Shown: one piece after another, positions 34,291-47,800 of the stretch | Numbering within the stretch: position 1 is the stretch's first letter | How the letters are laid out: each line of letters starts with the position of its first letter | DNA from: Lates calcarifer | Taxonomy: Eukaryota; Chordata; Actinopteri; Centropomidae | DNA: 64,000 bases | Direction of reading: 5' to 3' | Assembly (NCBI RefSeq): GCF_001640805.2 | Contig: NC_066835.1 | Span: forward strand, 2,845,269-2,909,268 | Notes under the pieces: model-generated | Told to the model about the DNA's origin: nothing | Seen by the model: the letters and a program-made list of their open reading frames with translations, nothing else | Databases searched by the model: none | Position numbers and translations under genes: made by a program

Positions 34291-36179
34291 ATATATATAT
34301 AATCTTTTACATAGTTTAACCTATACAACTGATTGATAGGACAAACGTCTTTGGAATCACTGCAGTATTGATCAAGAACTGTGTATCTGGCCACTGTGAA
34401 CAGTTGCTGCACAACTGGGCAATTTTCCATATCAAAGTAACATCACTATCTCCATTGACAATAATAGCCGTTTTACCTTACAGAAGATCCTGGAAGACCG
34501 CTGCAATAACACAAACAAACTAATCGATCAAGGCAGTGGCAATCCAGCAACTGCAGTGTTCTGCTTGGTAAAATAACAGTTTTTGTCGCTCCATTGGATT
34601 ACATTGCAGCAGCTTTTTGCAGGTGCTGTACCATTCTGTACCATTCTTGTTCAATACTGCACAGATTCAAAAATACTGAAGTTATCCTTTAAGTAGTCAG
34701 ATACAAAAGAATGAAAAAGCTCCACAAACTACAGCCTCCAAAATGATCATGCAGTTGAATTAACACCTTTCTGTGACAGTTTCAACAAAAACTGACTGAT
34801 TATAACATTTATGAAAATAGGGTGTATTGTAGGGAATGAAAGATTGAGTGATCGAAAATAATAACTATTCATTCCTGTGGGAGTTGTATGGATTCCCTAC
34901 TGGTGTCACATTTTCCTAATCTGCTCCTAGGTCAACGGACTGGCACTCATGAGAACAAGCTACAGACAGCTACATTGTTTGTTGGTTCATTTGTTCATGT
35001 GCAATGAAAAGATTGTGTGACAGTTTAACAAGCAGGAAATGTTAACCATTTTCACGTGTTTTCATATGAAAAGCTAAATCTCCATTTTGTCCGTTACAAC
35101 TGTATTTAACATCAGACAACTACAAAGGATCAAATGTAGAACAAAAGCACAGATAAGATATAAAAATTCCCAGCAGGGTAGAGATAAAGTGGGAGTCTCA
35201 TGCAGCCTTAAGTAAAAGCAAAGGTAGAGATGTGGCTCTTTTTGAAAAAAGGCCACAGAGACTGTTTGAGAATGGTACCACATAGAGCAGTCCTTAGTTT
35301 AGAGACATAAAAGGAAAGACTTGACATGCCCTTATGCATTCGCCACTTTTAGTAAATTTAAAAGGTCTGCAGAGAAGTGAAGGGCACACTGTGTGGCAGT
35401 GGCATAAAGGAGCAGACTCTGTGATATATCAGGTGCTCTGAATCATAACCATCAATTCAAACTTTTGAAAGCCATAAATATTATGCCACCGGTCATTTCA
35501 GGTGACTTAGAAAGTGATGCATTTTGTCACGGATTTCAAAAAGCGATGCCTGCGTCATTCACTGAAGTGGCATTCATTTTGACAGCCAGTGAATGAGCCA
35601 CAGGTACAAAGCGATCCCAGAGAAAGTGGTGTTTTTATCTGCAATATTTCAGCAAAACTGACCATAGAACTGGATAGTTTAGATACACACTTTTGTGCAA
35701 GCACTTTAGAAAGAGTTTAATTTTGAGCATGAAAGTTCATTATTGAAAAAGTAGTTAAAGTTGCACTTAGGAATATTTTTATATTAGCATCATCCAATGA
35801 CTGTGAAAGTGGTTGACTTGTGGTGACGAAAGAGATTCACAAAGTTGTCAACTAACTACTGCAGAAAGTGGAGTATTTATCAGCTTAAAAGCCACATATT
35901 TTTTCTCAGTAGTTGGTTCAGACCAAAACAGAGCTGAGCGGAGAGTGAATATTGGACTTTAGTTTGCTAGGTGGCCAGAAACACAACATTCAGGGAATGC
36001 TAATGTTGCTGGATGTGTAAATTGGCAACTGTTTGCTTACACATTCACCATAATGATAAGAGCTGATTATACATCAGTGTTGTGTTTCTGCCTGTTGCAC
36101 TGTCCCACAGTGCCCCCAAAAATCAGTTAATGCAGATTTAATTGAAGTTCCATTATTAGTTATGATAATAATGACTAGA
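34291..36179. other. Intergenic DNA, no gene seen
   Basis: No gene or transposon recognised. Confidence 0.45.
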
Positions 36180-36605
36180 ATTACCTAATTTTTGTGTGCC
36201 TCTGCCAACAGCCAGATTGCAGGAAATATGGTCATAATTTCCCCTTCTGTTCCTGAGTTGAATCGTGGCCATAAAAGTGCTTTTTCAGACCATTATGACG
36301 TCACAGTGATGATGACCTTTGACCTTTTGGATGTAAAATTATGAGACATTTTGTCACAATTAGCAAATGAATTCTTGAGCTATGGCCAAAATCATGTTTG
36401 TGAGGTTACATTGACCTTGACTTTTGACCTTTGACTGCCAAAATCGAATCTGTTCGTCTTTGAGGCTCAATGAAATTTTATGCCAAATTTGAAGAAATTC
36501 CCTCATGGTGGTCCTGAGATATGATGTTCACGAGAACGCGATGGACAGACAACCTGAAAACATGGTGCCTCGGCAGCAGCTGTCACTGGCTCAGAGGCCT
36601 TATAG
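36180..36605 (+). repeat. Dispersed teleost repeat with terminal inverted repeat-like ends
   Basis: The body contains TGACCTTTGACC-type phrases, then CAAATTTGAAGAAATTCCCT, GAGATATGATGTTCACGAGAA and GATGGACAGACAACCTGAAAA. I recall these as a high-copy percomorph repeat. The left end (GTGCCTCTGCCAACAGCCAG) and the reverse complement of the right end (AGGCCTCTGAGCCAGTGACAG) are similar, which suggests a MITE. It has no coding capacity. Confidence 0.65.
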
Positions 36606-37304
36606 TAATTTTGGTAACAGATTTGATAACATCACAGTGAATATCCAGATGCTGCCCAGTTTACTAGTTACATAGGACTTGTCTTGATTGAGCTTCTATT
36701 CTATTTTGTATTTCTATTGTGTGTCCCAAACTGTGTGTTACATTTCTCTTTTTTCTTTTCTTTTTTTTTTTTTAATCTTTCCCCCAAAGCAACAAGTTTC
36801 ACTTTTGTTTTGTTTCTGACACTTGAGACACAGCGTGGCAAGTGATCACTGCTGGGCCGAGAAGACATTTATAACTTTTCACTCGTTTTGGATGAGCGAG
36901 ATCAGAGAAAACAAATGAAGAAGCCACGGTTTGTTGAACACTGCTGTGCTGCAAGACAAATCCAAGAGACAGAGATATGAGAGGGCTTCTCGCTGTGTCG
37001 GCTGGACTTTGGCTGTGGATTTTCAACAGCAGCTGCTCAGAGAAAACCTGATGAACGACAAGGGAAGAAAGGCCCAGACATTTACGTGTTCCTTTAACTG
37101 GTGATTGATTGATGATCCTCTGCCTGCTGCTGAGATCTCTTTTTCCTTTGCAGTGCAAAACTCTCCCCCCCGCAGGAGTTTCAATGACACCTCTACCTAT
37201 TATCCTGACCTGCTTGCTCCCACGTTTTCACCCCACACCTTTTATTTTAATGCAAGTTCATTTATCCTTGAACTCCTGCTCAGAGGGTGTTTTGTCTTTT
37301 GCAG
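36606..37304. other. Intergenic or intronic DNA upstream of the exon candidate
   Basis: Contains a T12 run at 36761-36772 and otherwise repeat-poor sequence. A long pyrimidine-rich stretch (37140-37304) leads into the acceptor-like site at 37304. Confidence 0.4.
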
Positions 37305-37360
37305 CTGGACTTATGAAAAGATTCTTTGATCCTTATCACAGAGAACATTTGTTCCCACAA
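37305..37360 (+). CDS. Candidate internal coding exon, 56 nt
   Basis: A strong acceptor (GTTTTGTCTTTTGCAG, ending at 37304) and a strong donor (CAA/gtaagtgc, from 37361) bracket 56 nt. Two of the three frames are stopped. The open one enters with two bases completing a codon and then reads GLMKRFFDPYHREHLFPQ to the last base, leaving in phase 0. Both splice signals match consensus well, and the peptide is compositionally protein-like. I do not recognise the gene, and no partner exon was found in the window, so flanking introns would have to be very long. Length 56 is not a multiple of three, so skipping it would shift the frame. Confidence 0.35.
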
Positions 37361-40300
37361 GTAAGTGCTTCCAAGTCCTCTCAGTGCATGGGAGGAGCTG
37401 TGGCATCATGCAGGGGATGAAAGGAGAAAACTCTCACTCTGAAATGTAATTCATTCAGCACTTCCTGTCAGTACTCTGGCAGGGTCTCCACATCAGCTGC
37501 AAATGAATGTGTAAAAAATTTAAAAATTGAATTTCTCAGCCTTTAGGGGAGAGCTAGGATGGCATGCGCATTTGCTCCAGGCTGACAAAATGGAAGCTGA
37601 GTAAAGGTTTCACATTGCATTTGGCTTTCCAACAAGCTGTTTTCTCATGCAAAGCTTTCACAGCATCATGCATAATCATGATGTGTATTGCATCTGTGTA
37701 GTTTTGTATGCAGTAAATTGGGAAACATAAAAACCTGGCCACATTACAGATTTCCTCTCACATGGTGATTTCTTCTCATAGATTCAGCTTAGCCTGCAAC
37801 GCTGTGTGAAATGGCACATTATCAAATACAGACGGGTCTAATGGCAAATGAGACACACTGGCTAGTGTTTAAGTACTCAGTCTCCCTCCTCTTTTGGAAT
37901 TGTCTGTCTTCAGCAGAGATTTCCTTTTTTATTCATACTGAGATCGCTCGCAGCAACAGCTTTAACAGATTCACTTTCTTGAAGATAAAAATTCATGGCA
38001 GGCACGATCCAGCCCACAGGCCTGGAGATTGGCATGTGATACACAACTTTAGTTTACTGAGTGCATTCCAACTTGGAAAATGAACTGCTGATAGTTTTTT
38101 ATCTAGATTGTTTTCCTGACCAAAAAGCAGAAAAATTGAAGGGGGTTTTATGATTTTGAGAGTGTAACTCAAAATGACATGCTGCTGCTGCTTATGTCAT
38201 GTGCTCGGTTTTAGGTGACTGCAGAAACAACAATAAACAACAATTCACAGTGGTCCAGAGCTCCTGGGCTGGTAGCAAACACTATGTGGAGTAATAGAGT
38301 GTGTAGTTTAATCCTCATTTGAAAACATTTTGAACTTAGACGTTATCTATGTTTTCATCTGAGATGAATGAAGTCTCATTTTAAATTGATGGAATTATTT
38401 AACAAAAGAATTCATCCTGCTACACAGCTTCAGGTTATAGAGTGTATTCCAACTGGAAAATGAAGAGAGATTCTTATTAAGATAGTTTTCCTGAGATTTT
38501 TTCTTTGTTATGATGTTCGTCAGGGTGTAACATTAAAAATGACATGGTGCTGGTTTTGCCCAAGACTTTGAACTTTTTGGTTTATTTTGCCATTGTTTCC
38601 GAGCATAGCTTTTATTATTTCTGTCCTGATAACTTGGAGATTGTAGAGAATTGGGAGGCCATTGATTGTTTGCTTTTAAATACAATATGGAGTATCCTGG
38701 TAGAAGGTGTGTGTTTGGACTTCAGCCAATAAACCTGTGAAACAAAGAATGCCTTGAGGTGTAATTTTAACCATTATCCCCCTAGTGTAACAACACAGAT
38801 GAGTCAGGTGTGTGTGAAGGTGAACAGGACCCACCCAACCTGATGAGAGAGCCAATCTCCACCACCTGAGCCACAGCCACCCAAACATCATCTCACACAA
38901 TGTTCAATGTTCCATCTATACATTTGTAAAGCACTTGACTCAGCTTTTATTTATCATTATTCATGTTGATAAGAATATGATAAGAAGAAGAAGAAAACAG
39001 ATGAAAAGTAGCTGCTGCTACTTGCTGTGCATCTTTCAGCACCACTGAGGTGTGAGAGAGAGAGAGCACTGATGGGCTACACTGTATTGCAAATAGAGGG
39101 AAAGAGAGACCATTTTACTAATCCACCCTCCTGTGTGGAATAAATACATGTTCGTATTCCCGAGTGCTTCAGTTCATACATTAGTTAACGATTTTAGTTT
39201 CTGTTTTACAAAGCCGAGAAGGAAAACCAAGTCACTTGCGTGTTGCTTTGAGGGGAGGACCAGTAATGTTGATTCAGTGCGCAGATGCTGAGGTTTGTTC
39301 CTCTTCTGTTTTGTTTGACAGTTGGCATCAAGAAACATTTTCCTGATCTCTGTGTTGAATGATGTTGTACTGATGTGCTCTCATGGAAAGAACAGCATGC
39401 CAGAACTATTAAAGTGAATTAGTGATGAAGCACCCTCATGCATGAATCATATATCTATAATAGCCTAATTTTCTACATGATCCATGATGATTAAGATACA
39501 GCAAGTACACATAGAAAAGCATTGAAAAACTGTCAATATTTTAGAACACCACCCCACATCCACCCACCCACCCCCAACACACACATACACACACACACAT
39601 TCACACAAACCATGTTTTATGTCTCATTAAGGGGAGCCAAGCTCCCTCTGGCTCCTAGTTTGTTTAGCAGTTTGCACCCTGCTCACACACTCCTTCACAT
39701 CTTAACAGTCAACTTTAACAAAATAGTAGCCTACATGTGTGTATGTTGTCTTTTTTAGCCTGGCCTAATGCATTATAAATTATAGTGTGGGTGCAGAGAG
39801 ATGTGTGATAGATGAAAGTTACTTTATAGTTTGGGAATGCAAATTATTGACAGCCAGGGAATAAGATGACCTACACCCTCTGGTGAGTGAGTGAGTGTGT
39901 TTGTGAGAGACAGAAAGAGCGTAACACAGAGAGAGTGGAGGAGAAGGTGGAGGGTGGACTAGTAATCACAGCCCAATCCATTGCACACAATGTTTCGGTA
40001 TGTCATTTGTAATTTAGGTGGAAGACTGCTTTGTCGCTTTTTGACTTGAACTTGTGGGAGCCACAAGTTATGGGTCAATTGTTAGAACACCTACCATTAG
40101 GATTCCAGTCATTACTGTGGTTCAGGGTGTTGTCCAGTGTATTTATTCAGTGAAAACATTTATGCCCCTTCCTAACAGTCAAAGACCAAAACATCTGCAC
40201 AGGTTAATGGAAACAATCTTTATGTGTGGTGTGTCCAGTCAGCTTTAATCTTTGTCTACAGTACAATGTCTACAGTACAATGAGATGCTTGAACTTCTGT

Positions 40301-40566
40301 CCATTTTATTCTACTTTATATTTCCTGTCTGCTGCAGCTCAGCTGGGAATATACTTTTTACTCAAATAAATTTATTTTTTACAGCTATTGTTACCAGTTT
40401 AGATTAAGCTTACAAGCAAAACTTGATGAGTTTCTAAAATACAGTGAAGTTAAACACTGAACCACTTTTAAGTTATTAACAGTTTCAACCAAAGAGGTCA
40501 AATTATTTAGTATTTCACAGAAAAAACAAAGATTAAATACTTGAATAATTAATAATCTAACAACCC
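37361..40566. other. Intergenic or intronic DNA, no further exon seen
   Basis: Contains a diverged duplication (38041-38570), a CA-rich patch at 39541-39607 and short GA patches near 39050 and 39900. No other splice-bounded open segment was found. Confidence 0.4.
38041..38570 (+). repeat. Diverged direct duplication, offset about 380 bp
   Basis: The segment at 38041-38195 and the one at 38421-38555 share, in order, ACACA(A/G)CTT, GAGTG(C/T)ATTCCAACT, GGAAAATGAA, TAG(T)TTTTCCTGA, GTGTAAC and AAAATGACATG(C/G)TGCTG, with indels between. This is an old local duplication rather than a known transposon. Confidence 0.5.
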
Positions 40567-40800
40567 CTCACATTTATCTTATGACCCTTTGGAGAGGCCC
40601 AGTGACAAAGCTGGGAACCACTGAACTATAGTAGTTAAAACTACTTCCACCTCAACCAGCATGTATCGTAATAGTCTATATTTACTTGATCCTTTTAGTA
40701 CATTTTACTTGTAAAACATCAGTAGGATTTTAAATGCAAGGCTTTTACTATGTAATGGAATATTTTTTCTATTGTGGTATTAGCATTTTTACATAACAGA
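40567..40800 (+). mobile_element. hAT-like MITE fragment (teleost repeat)
   Basis: GACCCTTTGGAGAGGCCCAG, GCTGGGAACCACTGAACTA, TAGTTAAAACTACTTCCACC and GGATTTTAAATGCAAGGCTT follow the order of a very common percomorph non-autonomous element. Its ends have decayed, so terminal repeats and target duplication could not be shown. Confidence 0.6.
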
Positions 40801-41284
40801 GCTTTCAGGTTTTAGCTCAGATCTGACTTATAGTCAAACAGCCAAACAAACTTTGCATCCTTCAGACCCGGACTATGGTGAGATCATCTTTTGTATATAA
40901 CAGAATCACTCTGCGTTGTGATTCATAATGAATGTTGGACATTTAGCCTGTCACTGTGATTTGTATCAAATGACTGACTGGCATCCACTTTGTTTGCAAA
41001 GTCAAATTCACTGGAGTGCTTTTACATGCAAGGCCACTACCTGTCCTCCGCCCACACACTTTGGTTCTCACTGGTATAATTATTCTCACAATAGCGCTAC
41101 AGTTGCATGCATTTATACAGCATTGTTGACCTGTTGTATTATTAATGTTATAATTTGTCCCTCACAATGGAGATGATCTTAAGTTGATGTTTGGACTGTT
41201 TTTATGCTTTTGTTTATTGAGCGTGCTGTTTTTTTTTTCCTGCACATCATTAACAGCAGCTGTTAGAACTTGACAAAGGACTTA
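40801..41284. other. Intergenic DNA, no gene seen
   Basis: Nothing recognised. Confidence 0.4.
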
Positions 41285-41812
41285 CAGTCACCATGCCAGT
41301 AGCTCTGTGAGGCTGCAATTTGGCACAGTGGTGGTTTGCACTACATGCTAACATCAGCATGCTAACATTTTCACAAGAGCTAAGTTTCAAATGTTGTAGC
41401 TCAAATGTTAAACAAGAAAATCAGTTAAAGAAATATCATTTCCATCCATTACTTTCATGTGAATATTAGGGGATGCACATATCAAGATAAACAGCTCAGA
41501 TCTGATATTTTGTCTCTTTTAACTCTTTATCTCTGTAGTGTAGTGGAAGCTAAGTGGGTTTTTTAAGTCAAATGCTTCATATACATCATGATTTATTCAC
41601 ATTTTACAGAACCTTTTTTCCCACACAGCTTTTCTATCCACAAATTTTAAATGTGCATAAAAACAGGTGGATGGAAACACATTTATTGACAATGTTAACA
41701 TACGCATGTTTAGCAGGTACAGTGTCTCACTGACTATCTTAGTTTAGTGTGTCAAGGGATCTGCAAAGTTGTTAGGATCGATCCTCTGGAGAACATGAAT
41801 GTCTGTACAGAA
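41285..41812 (-). repeat. Percomorph dispersed repeat, reverse copy with central insertion
   Basis: 41285-41400 (CCAGTAGCTCTGTGAGGCTG, ACATGCTAACATCAGCATGC) is the reverse complement of the 3' part of the repeat also found at 51641 and 63225. 41745-41812 (GATCCTCTGGAGAACATGAA, TGTCTGTACA) is the reverse complement of its middle. The roughly 340 bp between them do not match the family I remember, so the copy is interrupted or two fragments lie side by side. Confidence 0.6.
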
Positions 41813-43309
41813 GAGAGAGATATTTCAGTGTGGACAAAAGTGGTGGCTGCACTTTAAACAGTTTTGTCTTTAAGAGCAGTTCGTGGTTTAAATTTGCCCT
41901 CGGACAGACTTGTGGACAGGAAAACCATGAATGAACCATGAATTGGCCTTATACAATTACATATTTGGACAGCAGTCTGCACAAACTACTTTGTTTTAAG
42001 AGTACCCCAGCTTTAAAGACCCTGTAGCTGACTAATTATGTTTCAAAACAAAGACTTATCAGTAAACTTTAACCTTCTGGTGCAAGTTAATTACACCTGT
42101 CCACCTGCTGAACCCCATTCAAGTGTAGTGAAATAAACAGGCAGTACACTCAAGAGGGCACAGAGTACTCACTGCAGGTAGACAGTGTTGCAGTCTGAGC
42201 ATACTCTGCAGTCATTACAGGGGAGGGGAAAACTGTGGGCAGCCCTTTAGGTATTAATTGGTGTGCAAGAGTTTTTTTCTTTCTTTTTTTTCTGTTCCGG
42301 CATGACAGTCCATCAGACTTACAGATGAAGACGTGCACCGTGTGGTTCACTGAGATTGCTAGAGATAAATATCTTCCATTCAAAAGGTACTTCAGAGCCA
42401 TGCAAAATGTTGATATTCATGAATTATTTTTTTGACAGTGGCTGAGTTTGGTTGCTTTTTTATTCCCACCTCTCCCTCCTGCTGGATAAGCCAACCGAAT
42501 ATTGCATTGAAGAATGTTTGATATCATGCCTGAGGGGTGTGTGTACAGAGTTGACACATCTGAATGATTGATACAGCTTCATCGTGAGCATCTTCGATTG
42601 GAAAAATAAATGAGGGAAGATGGAGTCGAGGCAGGTAATAGATGAATTTTGCCTAAGGTGGTGACTGGTCTGTTCCAGGTGGTGGAAGCGAAGGTTGAGC
42701 AAAGACAAAACATTTCTCCAGAAGTGCATTATTTAATACACATTATTTAAAACACGCAAATGGAAGGGGAAACCTTCACCGTGTTGATGAAAAATGTATA
42801 ACGTGCATAAGAATCCAGAATGTAGTTCTATTAAGCATTTACGACCACTAATCACCTATTTGTAAGACAAACAAATAATAAATAAATGACCATCACTGCT
42901 TTGAGCTTTTGAGAGGTCATGCAAGAATGAAAGTCAATGAAAAACATTCAGATTGTGTGACAGTTCAAAAAACAAAAACAACTTGTCATGGAAATATTTC
43001 ATCACAATGTAAATAGCAGAAACATGACATTCATGTTACTAGAATGTGCACTTGCACATATTTGACTGGTGTTTTTTTTTTTTTTGCATCGGCAGCCCCT
43101 ACCAATGCCAGCAACATGAGCCACAGGTCTGAAGTCAGTCTGAACATGGTCTTAATTCAAGTTGCATATCAGTGAAGCAGAGTTCCTAAGAAAAATATCA
43201 GTAATCTAATCATCAATACCACATGATATGCAATCAACCTAGGACTTTTGGGGCCCCTTTTGGTTCGGCATAGAGAGAAAAGTACCGAGGTAACTGGTGG
43301 AGGGTGGGG
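41813..43309. other. Intergenic DNA, no gene seen
   Basis: Contains a T16-like run at about 43071-43085. The frames at 42150-42729 are unsupported. Confidence 0.4.
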
Positions 43310-43440
43310 TTGGTCATTCAGTATCATGAGGAACCCCACCCACCCCAGTCACAACCTCTTTACTCTCCCTACCCTCCTAGCATCAGCACGTCCTCTATCG
43401 GACTCTCCAACAGATTCCTTCCTCAAGCTGTGAGAATCCT
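43310..43440 (+). pseudogene. LINE ORF 3'-end fragment
   Basis: The plus strand reads IMRNPTHPSHNLFTLPTLLA and, after a frame change, SNRFLPQAVRILK. These match the D-x-S-H-P-x-x-x-L-F and N-x-F-x-P-x-A-V-x-x-L-N blocks that end the ORF of many fish non-LTR retrotransposons. A stop follows. Only this C-terminal tip is present. Confidence 0.65.
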
Positions 43441-44791
43441 CAAAATGACTTATGTGTTATATGTGAAAAACATATTGATATAAACCTACTGGCTATTTTT
43501 TTGATTTTTCAATTTTCAATAACACCAAACTCATTTGTACAATATGAGATACAAACTGCGTGTTACATAGCTACAGTAGTAGAGGACAAAAAACTTTAAA
43601 TCTAAATTAGATTTTACTGTTATCTTGTCTTCTATCATGACTCTATAATGAAAAAAGCCACTGAAGTACAGTGTTCCAAGTCTGTTTAAAAGGCTTTGGC
43701 ATGTGCCAGTTGTTATACACACCACCTGTGTGTTACTGAAATGTTCTGTAATTAGGAAACTGTTTTATCTACACAAGCATTTATCTGTGCGAGTTTGAAC
43801 CTTTTGTATATTTCTGAGTAAACCAAAAGGTTTTGCTCTAACTGGTTTAGTGAGCTAAATGTTTTCATCAACATAAATAAAAGAAAGTTAGATGTCAGTT
43901 TAGACTCATGCAGTAGTCAACGGGGTTCATAAGCTACACTTCATCTGGTTTACACCAGACACACATGGACGAGCCTCGAGTATTACAGAGGGTTTGGGTC
44001 ACAGGAATCTACATCTACATGTTTTCACACCAACTAGTAAAGACAGACTGTATATTGCACAGCAATTTCTGTACAGATTAATTAGTATCATTGGTTTCAT
44101 TTTATAGAATGTACATATGATATATTGCAACAATATGTTACTTTGAAAGCAATGGATTACATGAATGTGTCTGCGCCTTGGTGGTAATGAGTGCTTAACT
44201 GGAACATTATTTCTCTCTCAGACATAGAGCTATTGCTTATTTTTTGAGCAAAGTTTTTTTTTCCTTTACTTGGTCCCTAAATTAGTCTAATATGTCAGAG
44301 CAATGGAAGTCCAAACAAACTGGGGGAACAGGCTGCTTATTTGCAGTTAAAGAGTAACACAGTGTGCTTTAGATCTTGATTTCTTGTAATTTGTCGTTTT
44401 TTTGTTTTTGTGCACAGATTGCATCATTTGCATATCTTACCATACATATTTTTCTTCTGCTGTTCTGTTCTCCTGCTGCTAGTTTTGTGTCTTATAATAC
44501 TGCATATGTTTTCAGATTTTTTTTTTTTTACCTATAATTCTCTGTCCTTGACTGATTATGGCACTGGTCACCTCCAAATACATACAAGTACATATACATA
44601 ACATAGCTTCATCCTACATCTCCCCACATCACTGAATACTATTGTATATTGCAGTGTAATCACATAGATTGTATATTATAATAATGAGTACATATTTAGC
44701 ACTCAAAACATCATTTGATTTGACAAAACAATTCACTCAAGCTCTACTGCTTCCTTGTTTTGGACGTGTGACCACATCACTGGTTCTTCTT

Positions 44792-44793
<2 letters not shown>
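43441..44793. other. Intergenic DNA, no gene seen
   Basis: Nothing recognised. Confidence 0.4.

Positions 44794-44822
<29 letters not shown>
44794..44822. repeat. GT microsatellite
   Basis: An uninterrupted (GT)n of 29 bp. Confidence 0.97.
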
Positions 44823-47800
44823 CAATATGTTTGGAAAGCTCCAAAGCAAGCAAACAGGCTGGAGCCAGCAAAGAGGCTGCATTGTTATCTGTTGTTTCCA
44901 AAATGAAGAATGAACTGTCAAACACAACTTTAAGCAACCATGGAAGAGAAGTTGTGCTGAGAGAAAAGCAAATATTGTGCGCTGATGAAGTCTGTGCATT
45001 GCTGTCGAGAGCTCCAGTAAGACATGGGAAAGTGTAACAAACATTGATCAACACTGTCAGCCACTAAGCTGACTAGTGGTAGTAGAAGTAATAGTAGCAT
45101 TTCTACCACTGCTACTCTCAGCTGAAGCTCTCAATCTCTTTGTATGAAAATTTAAACTCCAGGAAAAGAACTTCCTTTGTAATGAACACTACAGACTGAC
45201 ACCAGGATCAATTGATAGTATAATTAAGTGATTATGCATATTAGTCACTAAATCAAAAAAGTGGATTTAGTGTTAAGTTACTTTTTGATAGACTTTAACT
45301 TTTGTCAATTAGAAATTTCTGCTAATCAAAAACTTCTGATTTGATGCAGAACTGCTCTTAGCAGTAGTGTGTGTTGGAGAATGAATATTTGGGCTGAGGA
45401 CACACTAGAGAATTATCACCCTGATTTCCATCAGAACCTCCCATCCTGGCAATCAGAGGGTAAATCCTGAACTGGGGCACAATGAGGACCTTTAGTCAGA
45501 TATAATTAGTTTAAGAGGAAGGTCTGATATTGAGAGAGTGGCCTGAGTCATCAGGAGAATATTAAACATCTGGCCTCATTACCATTCTGTTATTTCTTAT
45601 CAAAGTGCTCACTTTCAGCTTCACTGAAAAGCAAGACACAATAATACCATCTTTACAGCCACTTAACCCTAATCTACCCGGTCACATTTTTAAAACCTCC
45701 ACCGGAAAACTAACTGTTGTCATGATCCCACCCAGAAGGGTCTCAGGGATTCACTTTAATCACATCAAATCACCATGTTCCCTGCTGGGCTGACACAGAA
45801 TCTGTGATGATGAGGACAGCTGCTGAGAGACGAGTAGCACCTTGATAAATGATAACTGGCTGCTGCTCAGCCTCAGAGAGCTCTGCGCATCCAGGCAGAT
45901 CCTCACAGCTCTGGACTGACATTATGGAAACAGATGTGACATGTGACGTCTACATACACAGGACAGGATACTATAACTGCTTAATATTATTTACAGCACA
46001 ACACTGCTGCTGCTTATTTTTTATTTATTTATTTATTTTAATCTACGAATGGTGGTGGTGTGTGAAAGGCTTTGCTTTGCTGGACGTTGATAAAGATTGT
46101 GCTGTTTGCTGAAAGAAAGCTGAAGGCCAAGTCAAGAACAGAAAGTGGAAAGAGTAGTCAACAACTATAATCAAGTAAAAGTACTTAATACTTATCATAT
46201 TAGTTACTTTATAATAACCAGTATTCAAGAGGAAGGAAGAATAGTCACCAAATATCTACTTTAATGAGAAAACAGCAGTATCTACTGCAGGAACTAGTTG
46301 TGAGTAAATTCATGAGAAAGAAAAAAGTTGAAAAGTACTGATAAATCACTGTCTTCTCCTGACGTTTATTAATTAATATGTAACTAATGATTAATTCATT
46401 AGCAGGATAAGCTTGATTGAAAACAATGATTCTTCTCAAGAAGGTCCTTCCCATCACTTCAGTAGATAAAACAAATCAATACAAAAACACTTACATACAC
46501 AATGCTTTCCCAGGCCTAACCACCCCCACACCCTCAGTGATACTGAATACATACAGTTAATGTACACATACTCACAAAAAGCTGCAGACATATATTAACA
46601 TACACCCTACACGTTTTTCTTTGTTCTAGGAACAAAGAAAAAAGGAGGCTCAGTATGCCTTAGACTATACGATGACCCAAATGGAATCAAAAAAATGTTT
46701 TAAATTGCAGCCAAACTGTGGTTTAGATACAGGTGTTATGTCATAACTATGATGGGTTCTAATGCACCTCAAAACAAATCTACAGAGACTATTATAAACT
46801 AAACTGAGTGGGCAAAGATTTGTTTTTGATGTGTTCTGATAGGCAATATCAACTATGAAATAATTTTCCTGACCTGTAGGGTGAAACAATTAATAAGACA
46901 ATATAATGTTCACTGGCTGCTTTTCTTTATGACTGAATTAATATGGGGCTTAAAAGAAAGTTAGAAATCAACCCACAGACCAACTATTTAAATTCTTCTA
47001 CTTTCTCAGCTGGTGTCCTATCAAAAAAATAACTGACCAGTTCCAGGTTTGATGCAAATGTCACATCTAGTGTTAAACAACATACAATCTGTACATATTA
47101 AACACACCAATAAGTTAGACAGTTTTAATGCTTTTCTTAGATAATATAAATAATATAAGATCATATAAAAATGTCAACATGATACAGCATCCCTATATCT
47201 TGAGATAATTCATGTGAAGGTTTCGCCTCCCTGTATGCCTCCTGTGGCCAGCTGTGACCAAATCAGTCTATAATCTCATATTATATCTTATTAGGTCCAC
47301 ATAGCTTGCAGTCTAATATAACAGTCCTTCTATAAATCGTTCCTCTATGGAGGTTATAATGTTCAGTTCTTGTTGAAACTGTGTTAAAGGGGTGTTGATT
47401 CAATTCATTTTGGAGGCTGAAATTTGCCTGAGGAAGACCATCTGTGGTTGAAACATCAGTCATGTCTACATGAAATATGAGTAATTTGTTGTCCCTGTGT
47501 CTCTCTTCATCAGGCTACATGAATGACCATGTGTTTTAATACTGTCAAATAGTAATTTAGAATTACTATTACTACTTTACAGTGCACTCTACTTTCCCTA
47601 TCTGAAGTATTTGCTGCAATGTTAAAAAAAAAAAAAAAAGTTAGAAACTGTGTCTCCATGGCCAAGAAATTAGCATTTTCCATGAGAAGCCTAACTGGGA
47701 AAATCAGGTTTCCCTGCTCCCTCACCCAATTACAGTAACTAGGTTACCTGATGTTTAAGAAATCAGGTTAGATGAGAAGGCTGTCTGTAACCTGGTTGGT

